NCBI GenBank assembly: GCA_003152315.1
Contig: PLZV01000031.1
Span: 1 to 64,000 of the forward strand
DNA: 64,000 nt
Source of the DNA: Verrucomicrobiota bacterium
Lineage (GTDB): Bacteria; Verrucomicrobiota; Verrucomicrobiia; Palsa-1439
Reading direction: 5' to 3'
Position numbers and translations under genes: made by a program. Each line of letters starts with the position of its first letter. The stretch's first letter is position 1. The notes beneath the pieces were generated by a model, which saw only the letters and a program-made list of their open reading frames with translations, did not search any database and was not told where the DNA came from. Below, piece after piece: positions 44,195 to 53,572 of the stretch.

Positions 44195-46444
44195 CTACTC
44201 GATGTCGAACTCAGCGGGCTGGCCGCTCGCGGAATCGCTGCTCACCCAAACGCGATACCGTCCCGGTTCGGTCACGCGTTTCATCTCGCCGTTGTGGAAA
44301 GCGAGTGCGTCGGAGGGCAGGACAAACTCCACGTCCTGACTCTTCCCCTGCTCGAGGGTGATCCGTTGAAACCCTTTCAACTCCCGCACGGGTCGTGAAA
44401 TGCTGGCCACCAGGTCGCGGATGTAGAGTTGCACCACCTCATCGCCAGCCCGATTACCCACATTCGTTATGCGCGCGGTGACACGGGCCGACTCGCCAAG
44501 CTTGATATGCTGCGGATCGACTCGAATGTTGCTGTATTCGAATTGCGTGTAGCTTAGCCCGTAGCCGAACGGGAACCGGGGTGTCGCCACCATGTCATTG
44601 TAACCCGAGAGGTACACATGCCGTGTCGCACTCGGTAGCCTCAATGGATCCACCCATGGACGGCCTGTGCTCTTGTGGTTGTAGTAAATGGGTACCTGAC
44701 CGATAGTGCGCGGCCACGATATCGGTAGTTTTCCCGACGGCGAGTACTCGCCAAAGAGCACGTCGGCGATGGCCGGACCGCCCATCGTGCCCGGATCCCA
44801 GGCCATGAGTACCGCCGGCGCGGCGTCGAGCACCTCGCCAAGTTCCAGCGGACGGCCAGCCATCAACACAATCACCAGCGGCGTGCCTGTGGCCTGCACC
44901 GCCTTGATCAGATCCAGTTGCGCGCTTGAAAGACTGAGATACGCGCGGCTCGCCGCCTCGCCCGACTGAGTGGCACTTTCACCCACAAACATGACCGCGA
45001 TCGCGGACTCCTTCGCGGCGCGGACCGCTTCGTCAAATCCGCTGCGGTTCGTGCTCAGGCAACTTTCAACCCCGACCGCATAGTTGATATGAGTGTTCTT
45101 GCTGATCGCCTCGCGAATGGCCTGCAAGGCGGTCCGTGATTCTTTGCCATCGCCATGACCCCGCCAGGTACCCAATTGATCCGCCCCGTTGTCAGCGAGC
45201 GGGCCAATCACAGCAATCGACGGCATTTCCTTCCATAGCGGCAGGGTGCGATTCTCATTCTTTAGTAATACCAGGCTCTGCCTTGCAAACTCGCGGGCCA
45301 CATCCAAATGTTCTTTGGCGAGCAACACCTCGTCGGGGTTCGGCCGCGCGAACGGCTTTTCAAACAATCCCAATTCCCATTTCAAGCGCAGGACACGGCG
45401 CACCGAGTCGTCGATGACTTGCATCGGCACCTTGTCTTCAGCGACAAGCGCTTCGAGATTCGAACGATAGGTGGCAGTAAACATCTCGACGTCTACGCCC
45501 GCCAGGAACGCCACGCGCGCGGCATCCTTGTCGTTCGCACTGATCCCATGCAGCACCAGTTCGTGAACGGCATCGGCGTCACTAATGACCACACCCTTGA
45601 ACTTCCACTCGTCCCGCAAGACCTGGCGCAGTAAGAACGGATTACCCGTCGACGGCACACCATTGAGTTCGTCGAAGGCGCTCATAATGGTTGCCACACC
45701 CGCGTTCACGCAGGCTTCGAACGGGGGGAGATAGACATCACGCAAGGTGCGCTCGGACATATCGACCGTGTTGTAGTCACGACCACCCTCGGCGGCACCG
45801 TATGCCGCGTAATGTTTCACGCAAGCGGCAATGTGTTCCGGGTCGCTGAGATTCTTTCCCTGAAATCCGCGCACCATGGCCGCACCGAGCGTGCTGTCGA
45901 GGTACGTATCCTCTCCAGAGCCTTCGGCGATCCGTCCCCAGCGCGGGTCGCGAGCGATGTCAACCATCGGCGCATACGTCCAACGAATCCATTCGGAAGC
46001 CGCTTCGCGTGCGGCAATGCGAGCCGCCTCCTCGGTCAGTTTCGGGTTCCACGCCGCCGCCTGGCCGAGTGGGATGGGAAAAATCGTGCGGTACCCATGA
46101 ATCACGTCGTAAGCGACCAACAACGGGATGCCGAGCCGAGACTGTTCGACCGCAACCCGTTGCAGGTCGTTGCTCATGGGTCTCCCCCCTGCGATTACTG
46201 AACCAATACTGCCCTCACGAACGGACTTCTCACAGTCCGGGCGATAGATCTGCCCTTGGGACAACTGACCGATTTTTTCCTTCAGGGTCATCTGGCTTAG
46301 CAGTTCTTCCAGACGTTCTTCGGTCATGCCGCTCCAACGCGTGGTGGTGGCTGGCTTCGCAGGCGGTGTTTGTGTCTGGGAAATCGCTGCAGCAGACAAG
46401 CTGAGGAACCAGATGAGTGCTACGTACAGAGTTCGCGTTCGCAT
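44195..46444 (-). CDS. glycoside hydrolase family 3 beta-glucosidase
   Basis: A protein of 749 residues from ATG 46444, with a signal peptide (about 1-23, ending AAAISQ). Secreted or periplasmic GH3 enzyme with the N-terminal TIM barrel, alpha/beta sandwich and C-terminal Fn3-like domain (GYGLSYTQFEYSNIRVDP, VTARITNVGNRAGDEVVQLY). The nucleophile Asp lies in GVVISDADAVHEL. Closest in plan to the BglX type. It hydrolyses terminal beta-D-glucosides; the natural substrate is unknown. Divergent from the oxygenase gene. Earlier in-frame starts up to 46591 lack signal-peptide logic. Confidence 0.94.
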   Translation of the reverse strand: MRTRTLYVALIWFLSLSAAAISQTQTPPAKPATTTRWSGMTEERLEELLSQMTLKEKIGQLSQGQIYRPDCEKSVREGSIGSVIAGGRPMSNDLQRVAVEQSRLGIPLLVAYDVIHGYRTIFPIPLGQAAAWNPKLTEEAARIAAREAASEWIRWTYAPMVDIARDPRWGRIAEGSGEDTYLDSTLGAAMVRGFQGKNLSDPEHIAACVKHYAAYGAAEGGRDYNTVDMSERTLRDVYLPPFEACVNAGVATIMSAFDELNGVPSTGNPFLLRQVLRDEWKFKGVVISDADAVHELVLHGISANDKDAARVAFLAGVDVEMFTATYRSNLEALVAEDKVPMQVIDDSVRRVLRLKWELGLFEKPFARPNPDEVLLAKEHLDVAREFARQSLVLLKNENRTLPLWKEMPSIAVIGPLADNGADQLGTWRGHGDGKESRTALQAIREAISKNTHINYAVGVESCLSTNRSGFDEAVRAAKESAIAVMFVGESATQSGEAASRAYLSLSSAQLDLIKAVQATGTPLVIVLMAGRPLELGEVLDAAPAVLMAWDPGTMGGPAIADVLFGEYSPSGKLPISWPRTIGQVPIYYNHKSTGRPWVDPLRLPSATRHVYLSGYNDMVATPRFPFGYGLSYTQFEYSNIRVDPQHIKLGESARVTARITNVGNRAGDEVVQLYIRDLVASISRPVRELKGFQRITLEQGKSQDVEFVLPSDALAFHNGEMKRVTEPGRYRVWVSSDSASGQPAEFDIE

Positions 46445-46613
46445 AGTGGCAGACAGAATAAAGGCAAACGTTTGCAGCAGGCAAGGAAAGTCTAAATCAG
46501 CTCTCGACCGTTCGTCCATCGCCACGGCGTAACGCCCAAGCCGCTCGACGAGAATAGCCTTTACCGCTGATAGAGCTTGGCGTAAATTCACGTTTCATGG
46601 GAGGAAGATCCTG

Positions 46614-47231
46614 ATGATGATTGACTTGGATCGCTTTGAGAATACGCCACTAAATCGCGAACCGTTTGAATTTCTGGTGGTACCGGAATTTGTGAAAGCC
46701 GAGGCCTGCAGATTGGTTAACGCCGACTACCCGCACATCGAGAAACACGGCAGCTTCCCCTTGAGCGAAGTCGAATACGGCACAGCATTTGGCGAACTGA
46801 TGAACGATCTGAACAGCCCCCAGATGCGGTCGGCGTTCGAACGAAAATTCTCCCTCGACTTGAGCGGACGGCCCACGATGGCAACCGTGCGCGGGCGCTG
46901 CTCGGAAAAGGACGGCCAAATTCACACGGATTCGACCACGAAAATCATCACGGTGCTCATTTACATGAATCCTAATTGGGAAACCGCCGGCGGACGACTG
47001 CGCCTGCTGCGTTCCCCGGACAATCTCGACGACATGATTCTGGAAGTGCCGCCATCGGAAGGGACGCTGCTGGCTTTTAAGCGCAGCGAGAACTCCTGGC
47101 ATGGACACAAACCTTTCAGCGGCGAGCGGCGCGTGATCCAATTCAATTGGGTCACCAGTGAAGACGTCGTCCGTCGCGAACAGGCCCGTCATCGTTTTTC
47201 GGCAACGCTGAAAAGGGTTTTCGCCTCGTAA
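46614..47231 (+). CDS. 2OG-Fe(II) oxygenase
   Basis: A 205-residue protein of the prolyl-4-hydroxylase-like 2-oxoglutarate/Fe(II) oxygenases. Iron ligands: H and D in QIHTDSTTK, distal His in SWHGHKPF, and the 2OG-binding Arg in GERRVIQFNW. The double-stranded beta-helix core spans about residues 85-190. GGAGGAAGATCCTG is directly upstream of the ATG. The start lies 13 bp before the GT9 gene's 5' side, so both may be expressed together. Substrate unknown; could modify a cell-surface or ribosomal target. Confidence 0.88.
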   Translation: MMIDLDRFENTPLNREPFEFLVVPEFVKAEACRLVNADYPHIEKHGSFPLSEVEYGTAFGELMNDLNSPQMRSAFERKFSLDLSGRPTMATVRGRCSEKDGQIHTDSTTKIITVLIYMNPNWETAGGRLRLLRSPDNLDDMILEVPPSEGTLLAFKRSENSWHGHKPFSGERRVIQFNWVTSEDVVRREQARHRFSATLKRVFAS

Positions 47232-47244
47232 GCGAAACGTTCCT

Positions 47245-48405
47245 GTGTTCGGCGTGAACGCTGCATCACTGGTTACCGAAAACTTTTCCCGCATTCTGCT
47301 GGTGAAACCATCAGCGGTCGGCGATGTCGTCCACACCATCCCGCTGCTCGTGAAGCTGCGCGCGCGCTACCCGCAAGCGCGGATCGACTGGTTCATCACT
47401 CCCGAGAATGCCGAGTTGGTGCGCCACCATCCCGCAGTATCCGGCGTGGTGCTTTTCAACCGGCGCAACTTCGCGTCCTTCGGCCGCAATTGGCGGGCCA
47501 CCGCCGGTCCGTTTGAATTGCTACGGCAATTGCGGCGCACCCGTTACGAGTTGGTGATCGATATCCACGGCCAGTTCCGGACGGCCGCGTTTGTGCGCGC
47601 CACCGGAGCGCCGGTGCGGATTGGATTTGATCGACCAATCAAACGCGTCCGCACGGAAACCGCCGATCACCAGCTTCACAACGTGCCCGTGCACGGCTGG
47701 GCTGGCGCGCGCGAAGGCTCCTGGCTGGCATACACGCATCGCATTCCGATCCCCACGCTGGACGTGCATGCCATCGACCGCTACCTGTGGGTTGGGAAGA
47801 TGCTCGGGTTGGACAGTGCGCCACCCGACTTGCGCATTTATCTGTCGCCTGAAACAGAAGCCAGGGCCGCCCAGTTGCTCGCCCGTCACGGCTTGAAAAC
47901 ATTTGCCGTGTTGGCGCCGGGCACAATGTGGGAAACCAAGCACTGGCTGCCGGAGCGTTTTGCCGAAACCGGACGACTCTTGATCAAGCGCGGGCTGGGG
48001 ATTGTTGTGGTGGGCACCTCACGTGACAAAGACCGGTGCCGGATTGTGACGAACTTGTGTCCGGGCGCGGTTGATTTATCCGGACAGACCAGCCTCGGTG
48101 AACTGGCAGCCATCATCAAGCGATCCAAGGTGACCGTGACCAATGATTCGGGTTCGATGCACCTCGCCGTGGCGCTGGAAACACCCGTCGTCAGTGTTTT
48201 TGGACCAACGAACCCGGTACATATCGGCCCGTATGGCCGGCCGGAAGCGGTGGTGCGACTGGATTTGCCGTGTTCACCGTGCAATTATCGACGGTTGCGG
48301 CAGTGTCCTTACGGGCATGCATGCATGGAGCAGTTAACGGCCGGGATGGTGCTGGATCGCATTGACTCGCTCGCCCTGACTTCATTGAAAGCGAGCCCTC
48401 GTTGA
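47245..48405 (+). CDS. glycosyltransferase family 9 (heptosyltransferase-like)
   Basis: A 386-residue GT-B enzyme beginning with GTG 47245. N-terminal RILLVKPSAVGDVVHTIPLL, and in the donor domain TNDSGSMHLAVALETPVVSVFGPTNP, the ADP-heptose-binding signature of LPS heptosyltransferases. Late cysteines (SPCNYRRLRQCPYGHACM) are typical of one GT9 subgroup. Presumably adds a sugar to the lipopolysaccharide core, which supports a Gram-negative envelope. Confidence 0.92.
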   Translation: MFGVNAASLVTENFSRILLVKPSAVGDVVHTIPLLVKLRARYPQARIDWFITPENAELVRHHPAVSGVVLFNRRNFASFGRNWRATAGPFELLRQLRRTRYELVIDIHGQFRTAAFVRATGAPVRIGFDRPIKRVRTETADHQLHNVPVHGWAGAREGSWLAYTHRIPIPTLDVHAIDRYLWVGKMLGLDSAPPDLRIYLSPETEARAAQLLARHGLKTFAVLAPGTMWETKHWLPERFAETGRLLIKRGLGIVVVGTSRDKDRCRIVTNLCPGAVDLSGQTSLGELAAIIKRSKVTVTNDSGSMHLAVALETPVVSVFGPTNPVHIGPYGRPEAVVRLDLPCSPCNYRRLRQCPYGHACMEQLTAGMVLDRIDSLALTSLKASPR

Positions 48406-48430
48406 ACCAGACGAAGAAACGGGTGCTCTT

Positions 48431-49177
48431 TCAGCGACCGTGTTCGATGCGTTCCGCCAGTGACTCCGGCAGGCCGGCGGCACGAATCTTCTTCTGCGTC
48501 ATCCCGATGTCGTAATCGACCCGGCGCAATTCGATGATATTGGCGATGAGATCGAAGATAACGTAGGCTGACTTCGGATTGCGGTCGCGCGGCTGGCCGA
48601 CGGAACCGACATTGACGAAGTATTTTCGACCCACCTCAATCTTGATCTTCGAATAAAGCCCACCCTGAAGGCCGGTCGGCCCACGCACGAACGCAACCGG
48701 CACATGCGTATGACCATTGAAGCAGACCGCCGTGTGCTGGTAATTGAAGCTGGCCTGGGCGGAAAGCCTGTCGAAGACGTAGGCCCACCTTTCGGGCAAA
48801 TCGAGTGTCGCGTGGACAATGGTAAACGATTCGACATGGCGGACGTACTTGAGGTCACGCAGCCAGGTCTTGTCCTCGGCGTTCAATTGCGTGCGCGTCC
48901 AGCGAATCGCCTCGGCCGCCATGGCATTGAACCCCGTTAGGTCAAGGTCGGACGCGCAGTACTCGTCATGATTACCCATAATGACGGGGCAATCGAGGCT
49001 CCGGATAAGATCGAGGCATTCGTTCGGGTTCGGGCCGTACCCCACGATGTCACCGAGGCAAACGTAATGCGTGCACTTTTGCTCCTGCGCATCTTTCAGG
49101 ACAGTTTCGAGTCCCTCGAGATTCGCATGAATGTCGCTCACGATTGCGTAGCGAAGCTCTGTTTTGGCCGTCGTCAT
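48431..49177 (-). CDS. metallophosphatase (YfcE-like)
   Basis: A protein of 248 residues from ATG 49177, overlapping the preceding gene by 4 bp (ATGA). Calcineurin-like metal ligands in order: SDIHANLEGL, LGDIVGYGPNP, MGNHDEY, CFNGHTHVPVAF. Member of the small phosphodiesterase family (YfcE/MJ0936-like). Last gene of the ABC operon. Substrate unknown. Confidence 0.88.
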   Translation of the reverse strand: MTTAKTELRYAIVSDIHANLEGLETVLKDAQEQKCTHYVCLGDIVGYGPNPNECLDLIRSLDCPVIMGNHDEYCASDLDLTGFNAMAAEAIRWTRTQLNAEDKTWLRDLKYVRHVESFTIVHATLDLPERWAYVFDRLSAQASFNYQHTAVCFNGHTHVPVAFVRGPTGLQGGLYSKIKIEVGRKYFVNVGSVGQPRDRNPKSAYVIFDLIANIIELRRVDYDIGMTQKKIRAAGLPESLAERIEHGR

Positions 49178-49971
49178 GGTAGCGGTGGAGGGAATAAGCG
49201 CTCGTCGTTGGGAATCTGCAATTGGTTTTCCAGCTCCCGTATCTCGCGCTCGATAATATTCCAGGACTGTGCCACTTTTGAGTGGTCCAGGAACCACAGA
49301 CGCTTCCATTCTTCGTAAGCGGCCCGGGTTTGGCCGCACTTCTCGAGAGCGCGAGGGTAAAAGCGAGTGACAAACTGCGGCGCGTCTGGAAAGCTGGCTG
49401 CCTTGCCGAAGTACTCAGCCGCTTTACAAAACGCCTCATGACACGGTGGTTGGTCGCAGTCCTTGCTCAGTTTCTCGTAATACAACCACCCCATGGTGAA
49501 ATACAGATCATAGCGATTCGGGATGTTCTCGATGCCGCGCTCCAGAAATTCGCGGGCCTTTTCGTGCCATTCATGCTCGCGTTTGAGACCTTCGGCTTTG
49601 GTGCGGTTTTTCGGGTCGGAAAGCACACCGTAGCCAATGTTCCAGGCCATGTGCCATTGGCCGAGGTCCCAAAACATTACAGCTTGCGGCTGCAGCGCGG
49701 CAACGACCTCGATATTCCGGTACTGGCGGAGCCATTCCTTCTTCTCCCAGTAATCGTGGCCGTTGATCCACATAAAGTCCGCCACGATGCCCCGCATCCC
49801 CGCCAGCAACGCAATGGCAAGGTTCTGGCCAATCGCCTCGCGGAGCTGGATCGAGACCCGGGCGCCACCGTACTTCAGCCGGGTCCGCTCCGCACGCACC
49901 CAGTTCTCCAGCGGCAGCAGGACCAGCCCTGCTCCCAGGAGAAGTACGGCAATAAGTATCTTGATTCGCAT
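49174..49971 (-). CDS. membrane-anchored helical repeat protein
   Basis: A 265-residue protein. An N-terminal membrane helix (about 3-22) is followed by a mostly helical region with TPR-like pairs (EKAREFLERGIENIPNRYDL, WLYYEKLSKDCDQPPCHEAF). Four cysteines in the middle. The gap to the permease gene is 3 bp, and the stop overlaps the phosphatase start. Probably an accessory subunit of the exporter or of its substrate processing. Confidence 0.7.
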   Translation of the reverse strand: MRIKILIAVLLLGAGLVLLPLENWVRAERTRLKYGGARVSIQLREAIGQNLAIALLAGMRGIVADFMWINGHDYWEKKEWLRQYRNIEVVAALQPQAVMFWDLGQWHMAWNIGYGVLSDPKNRTKAEGLKREHEWHEKAREFLERGIENIPNRYDLYFTMGWLYYEKLSKDCDQPPCHEAFCKAAEYFGKAASFPDAPQFVTRFYPRALEKCGQTRAAYEEWKRLWFLDHSKVAQSWNIIEREIRELENQLQIPNDERLFPPPLP

Positions 49972-49974
49972 AGC

Positions 49975-50883
49975 CTATATCTCACGACGGCTGAAGATCA
50001 GGTGGGCGGCGACAACAATCACCACCATGCGCGCCAGCCCGTACACGATGACCTGGTCGACATGCGCCCAGGGCACGAGATTACCGAGATTGATGTCGTC
50101 CGCCAGACTGAACAACCCGAAGTCAGGGACAATCGCCAACACCGCCATCGCCAGCCGGTGACTGCTCCACATCTCGACGGCCGTCCCGCGTAGCATTCCC
50201 GCCATGTAAATCATAAACGGCACCGCCACGTTAAAGACCAGGGACGTCGAGAATGTCGACACCAAGAGTGTCACCGACGCCACCAGCATCGCCTTCACGA
50301 GGTCCGTCAACACCGCCTTCACCATATTCACATCCAGCACCGCTATCCTAACTTGCTCGATTTGCTGGTTCGCTTGCTCGGTGGCGGCTTGCGTCTCCCC
50401 CAGGTACGTCTGGCTCAACTCGCGGATCATACTCTGCTCCTTGATCCAGAGCACGGCGCCGAACATCAGGCACATGGCCGCCATGCTCAATACCAGGAGG
50501 AGCACGCTGCCGTAAAATTTGCCGAGCAAGAACTCGAAGCGCCGCACGGGTTTGGCCAGAATCGTGTAGATCGTGCGGTTCTCCACCTCACTCGGCAACA
50601 ACTGCGCCGTTCCCACAATCGCAATCAAAGTGCTGATGACCGAAATGACACCCAGGCACGTGTCCTTGATGACCTTCAATTGCTCTTGTTCCCCAAGACT
50701 GTATTGCGAGAAAAAGATGGCCGACCCAATGAACACCAAACCGACGAGCAATAAAAAGATAAACACTTTCTGCCGAATCGCTTCGGTCAGCGTGTTCACG
50801 CCAATCACACTCACACGGTTGAGAGAAAACCCAACCCGATCGTGGCTCGACGACGGCGCGGGAACTGCGGCAGCATTAGTCAT
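49975..50883 (-). CDS. ABC-2 type transporter permease
   Basis: A 302-residue permease with six membrane helices (first pair around 38-75, others around 80-100, 118-140, 190-250, 275-295). SLGEQEQLKVIKDTCLGVIS and VENRTIYTILAKPVRRFEFLLGKF lie before the second helix, the pattern of NatB/GldA-partner permeases. The start overlaps the ATPase gene by 8 bp. It should form an exporter with the ATPase at 50876-51739. Confidence 0.9.
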   Translation of the reverse strand: MTNAAAVPAPSSSHDRVGFSLNRVSVIGVNTLTEAIRQKVFIFLLLVGLVFIGSAIFFSQYSLGEQEQLKVIKDTCLGVISVISTLIAIVGTAQLLPSEVENRTIYTILAKPVRRFEFLLGKFYGSVLLLVLSMAAMCLMFGAVLWIKEQSMIRELSQTYLGETQAATEQANQQIEQVRIAVLDVNMVKAVLTDLVKAMLVASVTLLVSTFSTSLVFNVAVPFMIYMAGMLRGTAVEMWSSHRLAMAVLAIVPDFGLFSLADDINLGNLVPWAHVDQVIVYGLARMVVIVVAAHLIFSRREI

Positions 50884-51739
50884 GTCGTCCCATCCCCCGT
50901 TCGTCTTTCTTCAGCGCCTCCAGAAACAGCGATTCCAGTGTCGTCTGCGGATGCTCAACCGACACAATCGACGCCCCGGCTGACCGAACTGCCTCCTCGA
51001 CCCGCGCCCGTGCATCGTCGGGCAAATCCTGCACCGTTATGCTCAGCCGCCGTTGATCGCTGATGAGCGACTTGACATCACCCTCCAGAATCATTTGTCC
51101 GAGGTTCAGCACGCCGATGCGGTCGCAGACGTCCTGCACCTGGGCGAGCAGGTGGGAACTGAGCAATACCGTCTTGCCCATGCCCTTTAACCGCAAAATC
51201 AGGTCGCGGATGTCCTTGCTGCCAATCGGATCCACGCCGGCAGTCGGCTCATCGAGCAGCAATAGTTTGGGATCATGAATGAGCGCCTGCGCCAACCCGA
51301 TACGCTGCAACATACCCTTCGAGTAACCCGAAAGCTGCCGATCACGGGCCCGTGTCAATCCCACCAGCTCCAGCAGTTCCTCGATCCGCTGCTTCAGCGA
51401 CGAGCCACTCATGCCGCACAACTTCCCGTAAAACACCAGTGTCTCGGCACCGGTCAGGTACCGATAGAAGTACGGATTCTCCGGGAGAAAGCCAACGTGC
51501 AACCGCGATACGACGTTGTTGCAGGGAACGTCGAAAAGCCACGCGCTGCCGTCGGTCGGCGAAATCAGGTCGAGGATCAACTTCAGCGTCGTGCTCTTGC
51601 CGGAGCCATTTGGCCCGAGCAGGCCGTACACTTCGCCCTCGTGCACGTGCAGGTTAAGTTTGTCCAGCGCCAGCAGTCGGCCTTTGCGCCAGCCCAAATC
51701 GTACTTCTTGGTCAGTTGTTCTGTTCGAATCGCGTCCAT
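50876..51739 (-). CDS. ABC transporter ATP-binding protein
   Basis: A 287-residue nucleotide-binding subunit. Walker A GLLGPNGSGKSTTLKLI, signature LSGYSKGMLQRIGLAQAL, Walker B LLLLDEPTAGVDP and the switch His (LLSSHLLAQV). C-terminal ~60 residues are the usual small extension of ABC-2 exporters. Operon: acylphosphatase (3-bp gap), this gene, permease, helical repeat protein and phosphatase. Confidence 0.95.
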   Translation of the reverse strand: MDAIRTEQLTKKYDLGWRKGRLLALDKLNLHVHEGEVYGLLGPNGSGKSTTLKLILDLISPTDGSAWLFDVPCNNVVSRLHVGFLPENPYFYRYLTGAETLVFYGKLCGMSGSSLKQRIEELLELVGLTRARDRQLSGYSKGMLQRIGLAQALIHDPKLLLLDEPTAGVDPIGSKDIRDLILRLKGMGKTVLLSSHLLAQVQDVCDRIGVLNLGQMILEGDVKSLISDQRRLSITVQDLPDDARARVEEAVRSAGASIVSVEHPQTTLESLFLEALKKDERGMGRHD

Positions 51740-51742
51740 CAG

Positions 51743-52015
51743 TTATCGTATGTCGAAGCCGCGGAACTCTTCCGCGGCCTCTCTCCAATTCACGTCTGCA
51801 TTCCGGATGTGGCTGCCGAGTTGGCTGGCGTGCACTGCCTCCAGGAACGCCTTGATTTCCTCCTCGACGCCTTCGGCAACCAACTCCACCCGCCCGTCAT
51901 TCAGGTTGCGGACATACCCCGTCAGCTCATATCCAAAAGCGATTTCGCGCGCGGTGTAGCGAAACCCAACCCCCTGTACCCTGCCCGTGTAAAAGACCGT
52001 CGCACGCTTCCGCAT
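51743..52015 (-). CDS. acyP: acylphosphatase
   Basis: A 90-residue acylphosphatase with GRVQGVGFRYTARE (catalytic Arg) and GYVRNLNDGRVELVAEG (catalytic Asn), both canonical. Hydrolyses carboxyl-phosphate bonds. Encoded 3 bp before the ABC ATPase gene. Confidence 0.95.
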   Translation of the reverse strand: MRKRATVFYTGRVQGVGFRYTAREIAFGYELTGYVRNLNDGRVELVAEGVEEEIKAFLEAVHASQLGSHIRNADVNWREAAEEFRGFDIR

Positions 52016-52159
52016 AAACTCAAGCTGTCAGACTATCGACAAACCGCAACCCAGTCAAGCGAACGGCGGAGCCATCGCCTACTACCCGCCTGCATTTGTG
52101 AGCTTGCTTCGCGCCCTGCCGCGGCGGTATAGTAGACGAGTCACCCCGGAAGGAGCGCT

Positions 52160-52984
52160 ATGGCACTATTCGGCGGCATGTTTGGCGGCGGGCAGAAGCA
52201 CCCAAATCTCGACCAGCTTTCGCTGGCCATCCACAACAGCCTCAACCTGCAACTCGCGCCACCTGGCGATGAGGTCATGACGGTGACCGAAGCGATGACG
52301 CACCACGACCTCATCGGCTTTCAGAACGCCCACAGCCTCGAAGGCTTGCAGGAGTTATTCCGGGCCAAATCATTGCGCGCCACCGTTGATCCCTCGGCCC
52401 AAACACTCACGCTGACCATCGCCACGCCAGAGGAAATCGACCTTGAACTGAAAGCCGAGCATGGTGCCGTCAAGGTGCTGCACATCGGCGAGCATCACGG
52501 GACCTCGCGCATTATCAAAGCGTTCGGCGCCGCCGCCGAACCCGTCAAGGCAGCCGCAGCGCCCACGACAATCGCCGCCGCTCCCCAGCCCACTGCCGCC
52601 GCGGTCCCGCCCGCGTTCGAGCATCTCGAAGCGGTGGAACGCCTGTGCTCCGTGATTGTCGATACGTTCGTCAAGCACGGGCAGTTGACCACGGCGGACA
52701 AGGAAGTGCTCAAGAAAATCAAGCCGGTCGATTACACACTCGAAGCACGAATTGGCGCTTTGGAACGCTGGAAGGCAGAACTCTCCCGCCGATCGCGCGG
52801 GATCCATGTCCAACAGACCGGATCGACCTCTCTCCTCGCGAGCAGTGCCGAAAGCGAGCACAAATCTGAAGAGGCCGTACTGCGGCGGTTCGACATCCTC
52901 CTCCACTGGCTTGGCAAACTAATCAAGGCCCTCGAGCACAAAGGCTTCAAATTCCCAGCTAAGCCAGTCTGGCTCCCGCATTAG
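52160..52984 (+). CDS. uncharacterised two-domain protein
   Basis: A 274-residue protein starting 8 bp after a strong GGAAGGAGCGC site. N-terminal ~115 residues are beta/alpha. A proline/alanine-rich linker follows (about residues 127-150, AAAAPTTIAAAPQPTAAAVP), then a charged helical C-terminal part with ADKEVLKKIKPVDYTLEARI. No recognised domain. The linker and two-part build suggest a scaffold or adaptor. Confidence 0.65.
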   Translation: MALFGGMFGGGQKHPNLDQLSLAIHNSLNLQLAPPGDEVMTVTEAMTHHDLIGFQNAHSLEGLQELFRAKSLRATVDPSAQTLTLTIATPEEIDLELKAEHGAVKVLHIGEHHGTSRIIKAFGAAAEPVKAAAAPTTIAAAPQPTAAAVPPAFEHLEAVERLCSVIVDTFVKHGQLTTADKEVLKKIKPVDYTLEARIGALERWKAELSRRSRGIHVQQTGSTSLLASSAESEHKSEEAVLRRFDILLHWLGKLIKALEHKGFKFPAKPVWLPH

Positions 52985-53042
52985 AGTTTGCTGTAAAAGA
53001 GACGTCTTCCCTCGACCATCTGGAGAAGATGGTCGGGACGGT

Positions 53043-53154
53043 CCTGACATTCGCCATGGCGACCTTCCCGACGCATGTCGGGACGCGCGACGTTGTTTTG
53101 CCTTCGACCATCTGAAGAAGATGGTCGGGACGGCGGGATTTGAACCCGCGACCT
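53043..53154. repeat. 112-bp repeat A+B, left copy, includes a tRNA-Pro 3' half
   Basis: Part A (53043-53091, CCTGACATTCGCCATGGCGA..) is identical over 49 bp to 53460-53508 and contains the palindrome CCCGACGCATGTCGGG. Part B (53100-53154) is the 3' half of tRNA-Pro (T arm, acceptor end, CCA) plus its trailing hairpin, copied from 53518-53572 with two changes. A partial copy of part B lies at 53012-53041 and of the palindrome at 53149-53181. Confidence 0.85.
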
Positions 53155-53181
53155 TCCCGACGCATGTCGGGACGCGCTACA

Positions 53182-53451
53182 TCACATCGGCTCCGGCCGC
53201 CCGGCAACAAGCCAGCCAATATATTGACGACTCTTCTTCCGCTTGATCTCTTGCTCTCGCTTGCGTGCGGCTGACAAGTCCGGGAATTGCTCCGTGTAGG
53301 CCAACTCATAAGGACGTCGAGTACGCGTCGATTTGCTCTCTCCGGAATTGTGCTCAATCAGCCTTCGTTGGGGATCGACAGAACATCCAACATAGTACCA
53401 ACCGTCGTTTACACTGCGAAGCACATACACGTATGCGGCGGTACCCTGCAT
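53182..53451 (-). CDS. GIY-YIG domain nuclease, bracketed by tRNA-derived repeats
   Basis: An 89-residue single-domain protein from ATG 53451. Core AYVYVLRSVNDGWYYVGCSV (GIY-like YVY and YVG), QRRLIEHN and the Glu-region AYTEQFPDL. The basic tail REQEIKRKKSRQY leads to PEPM. Its ribosome site CAGGATGGTCGA and much of its 5' region are repeat sequence. The gene fills nearly all of the 305 bp between the two A+B repeats, just downstream of tRNA-Pro on the same strand. Same family as the gene at 41322-41636, but with only moderate similarity. Confidence 0.82.
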   Translation of the reverse strand: MQGTAAYVYVLRSVNDGWYYVGCSVDPQRRLIEHNSGESKSTRTRRPYELAYTEQFPDLSAARKREQEIKRKKSRQYIGWLVAGRPEPM

Positions 53452-53459
53452 TCGACCAT

Positions 53460-53572
53460 CCTGACATTCGCCATGGCGACCTTCCCGACGCATGTCGGGA
53501 CGCGCGACATCATCTGTGCCTTCGACCATCTAAAAAGATGGTCGGGACGGCGGGATTTGAACCCGCGACCTC
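53460..53572. repeat. 112-bp repeat A+B, right copy
   Basis: Part A 53460-53508 and part B 53518-53572, where part B is the 3' half of the true tRNA-Pro gene. The spacing from A to B is 9 bp, and 8 bp in the left copy. The pair encloses the GIY-YIG gene. Confidence 0.85.

Noticed and set aside
49282-50193. 303-codon plus-strand frame across the permease and helical protein genes
   Set aside because: Antisense shadow; the minus-strand genes have membrane helices, overlaps and operon context.
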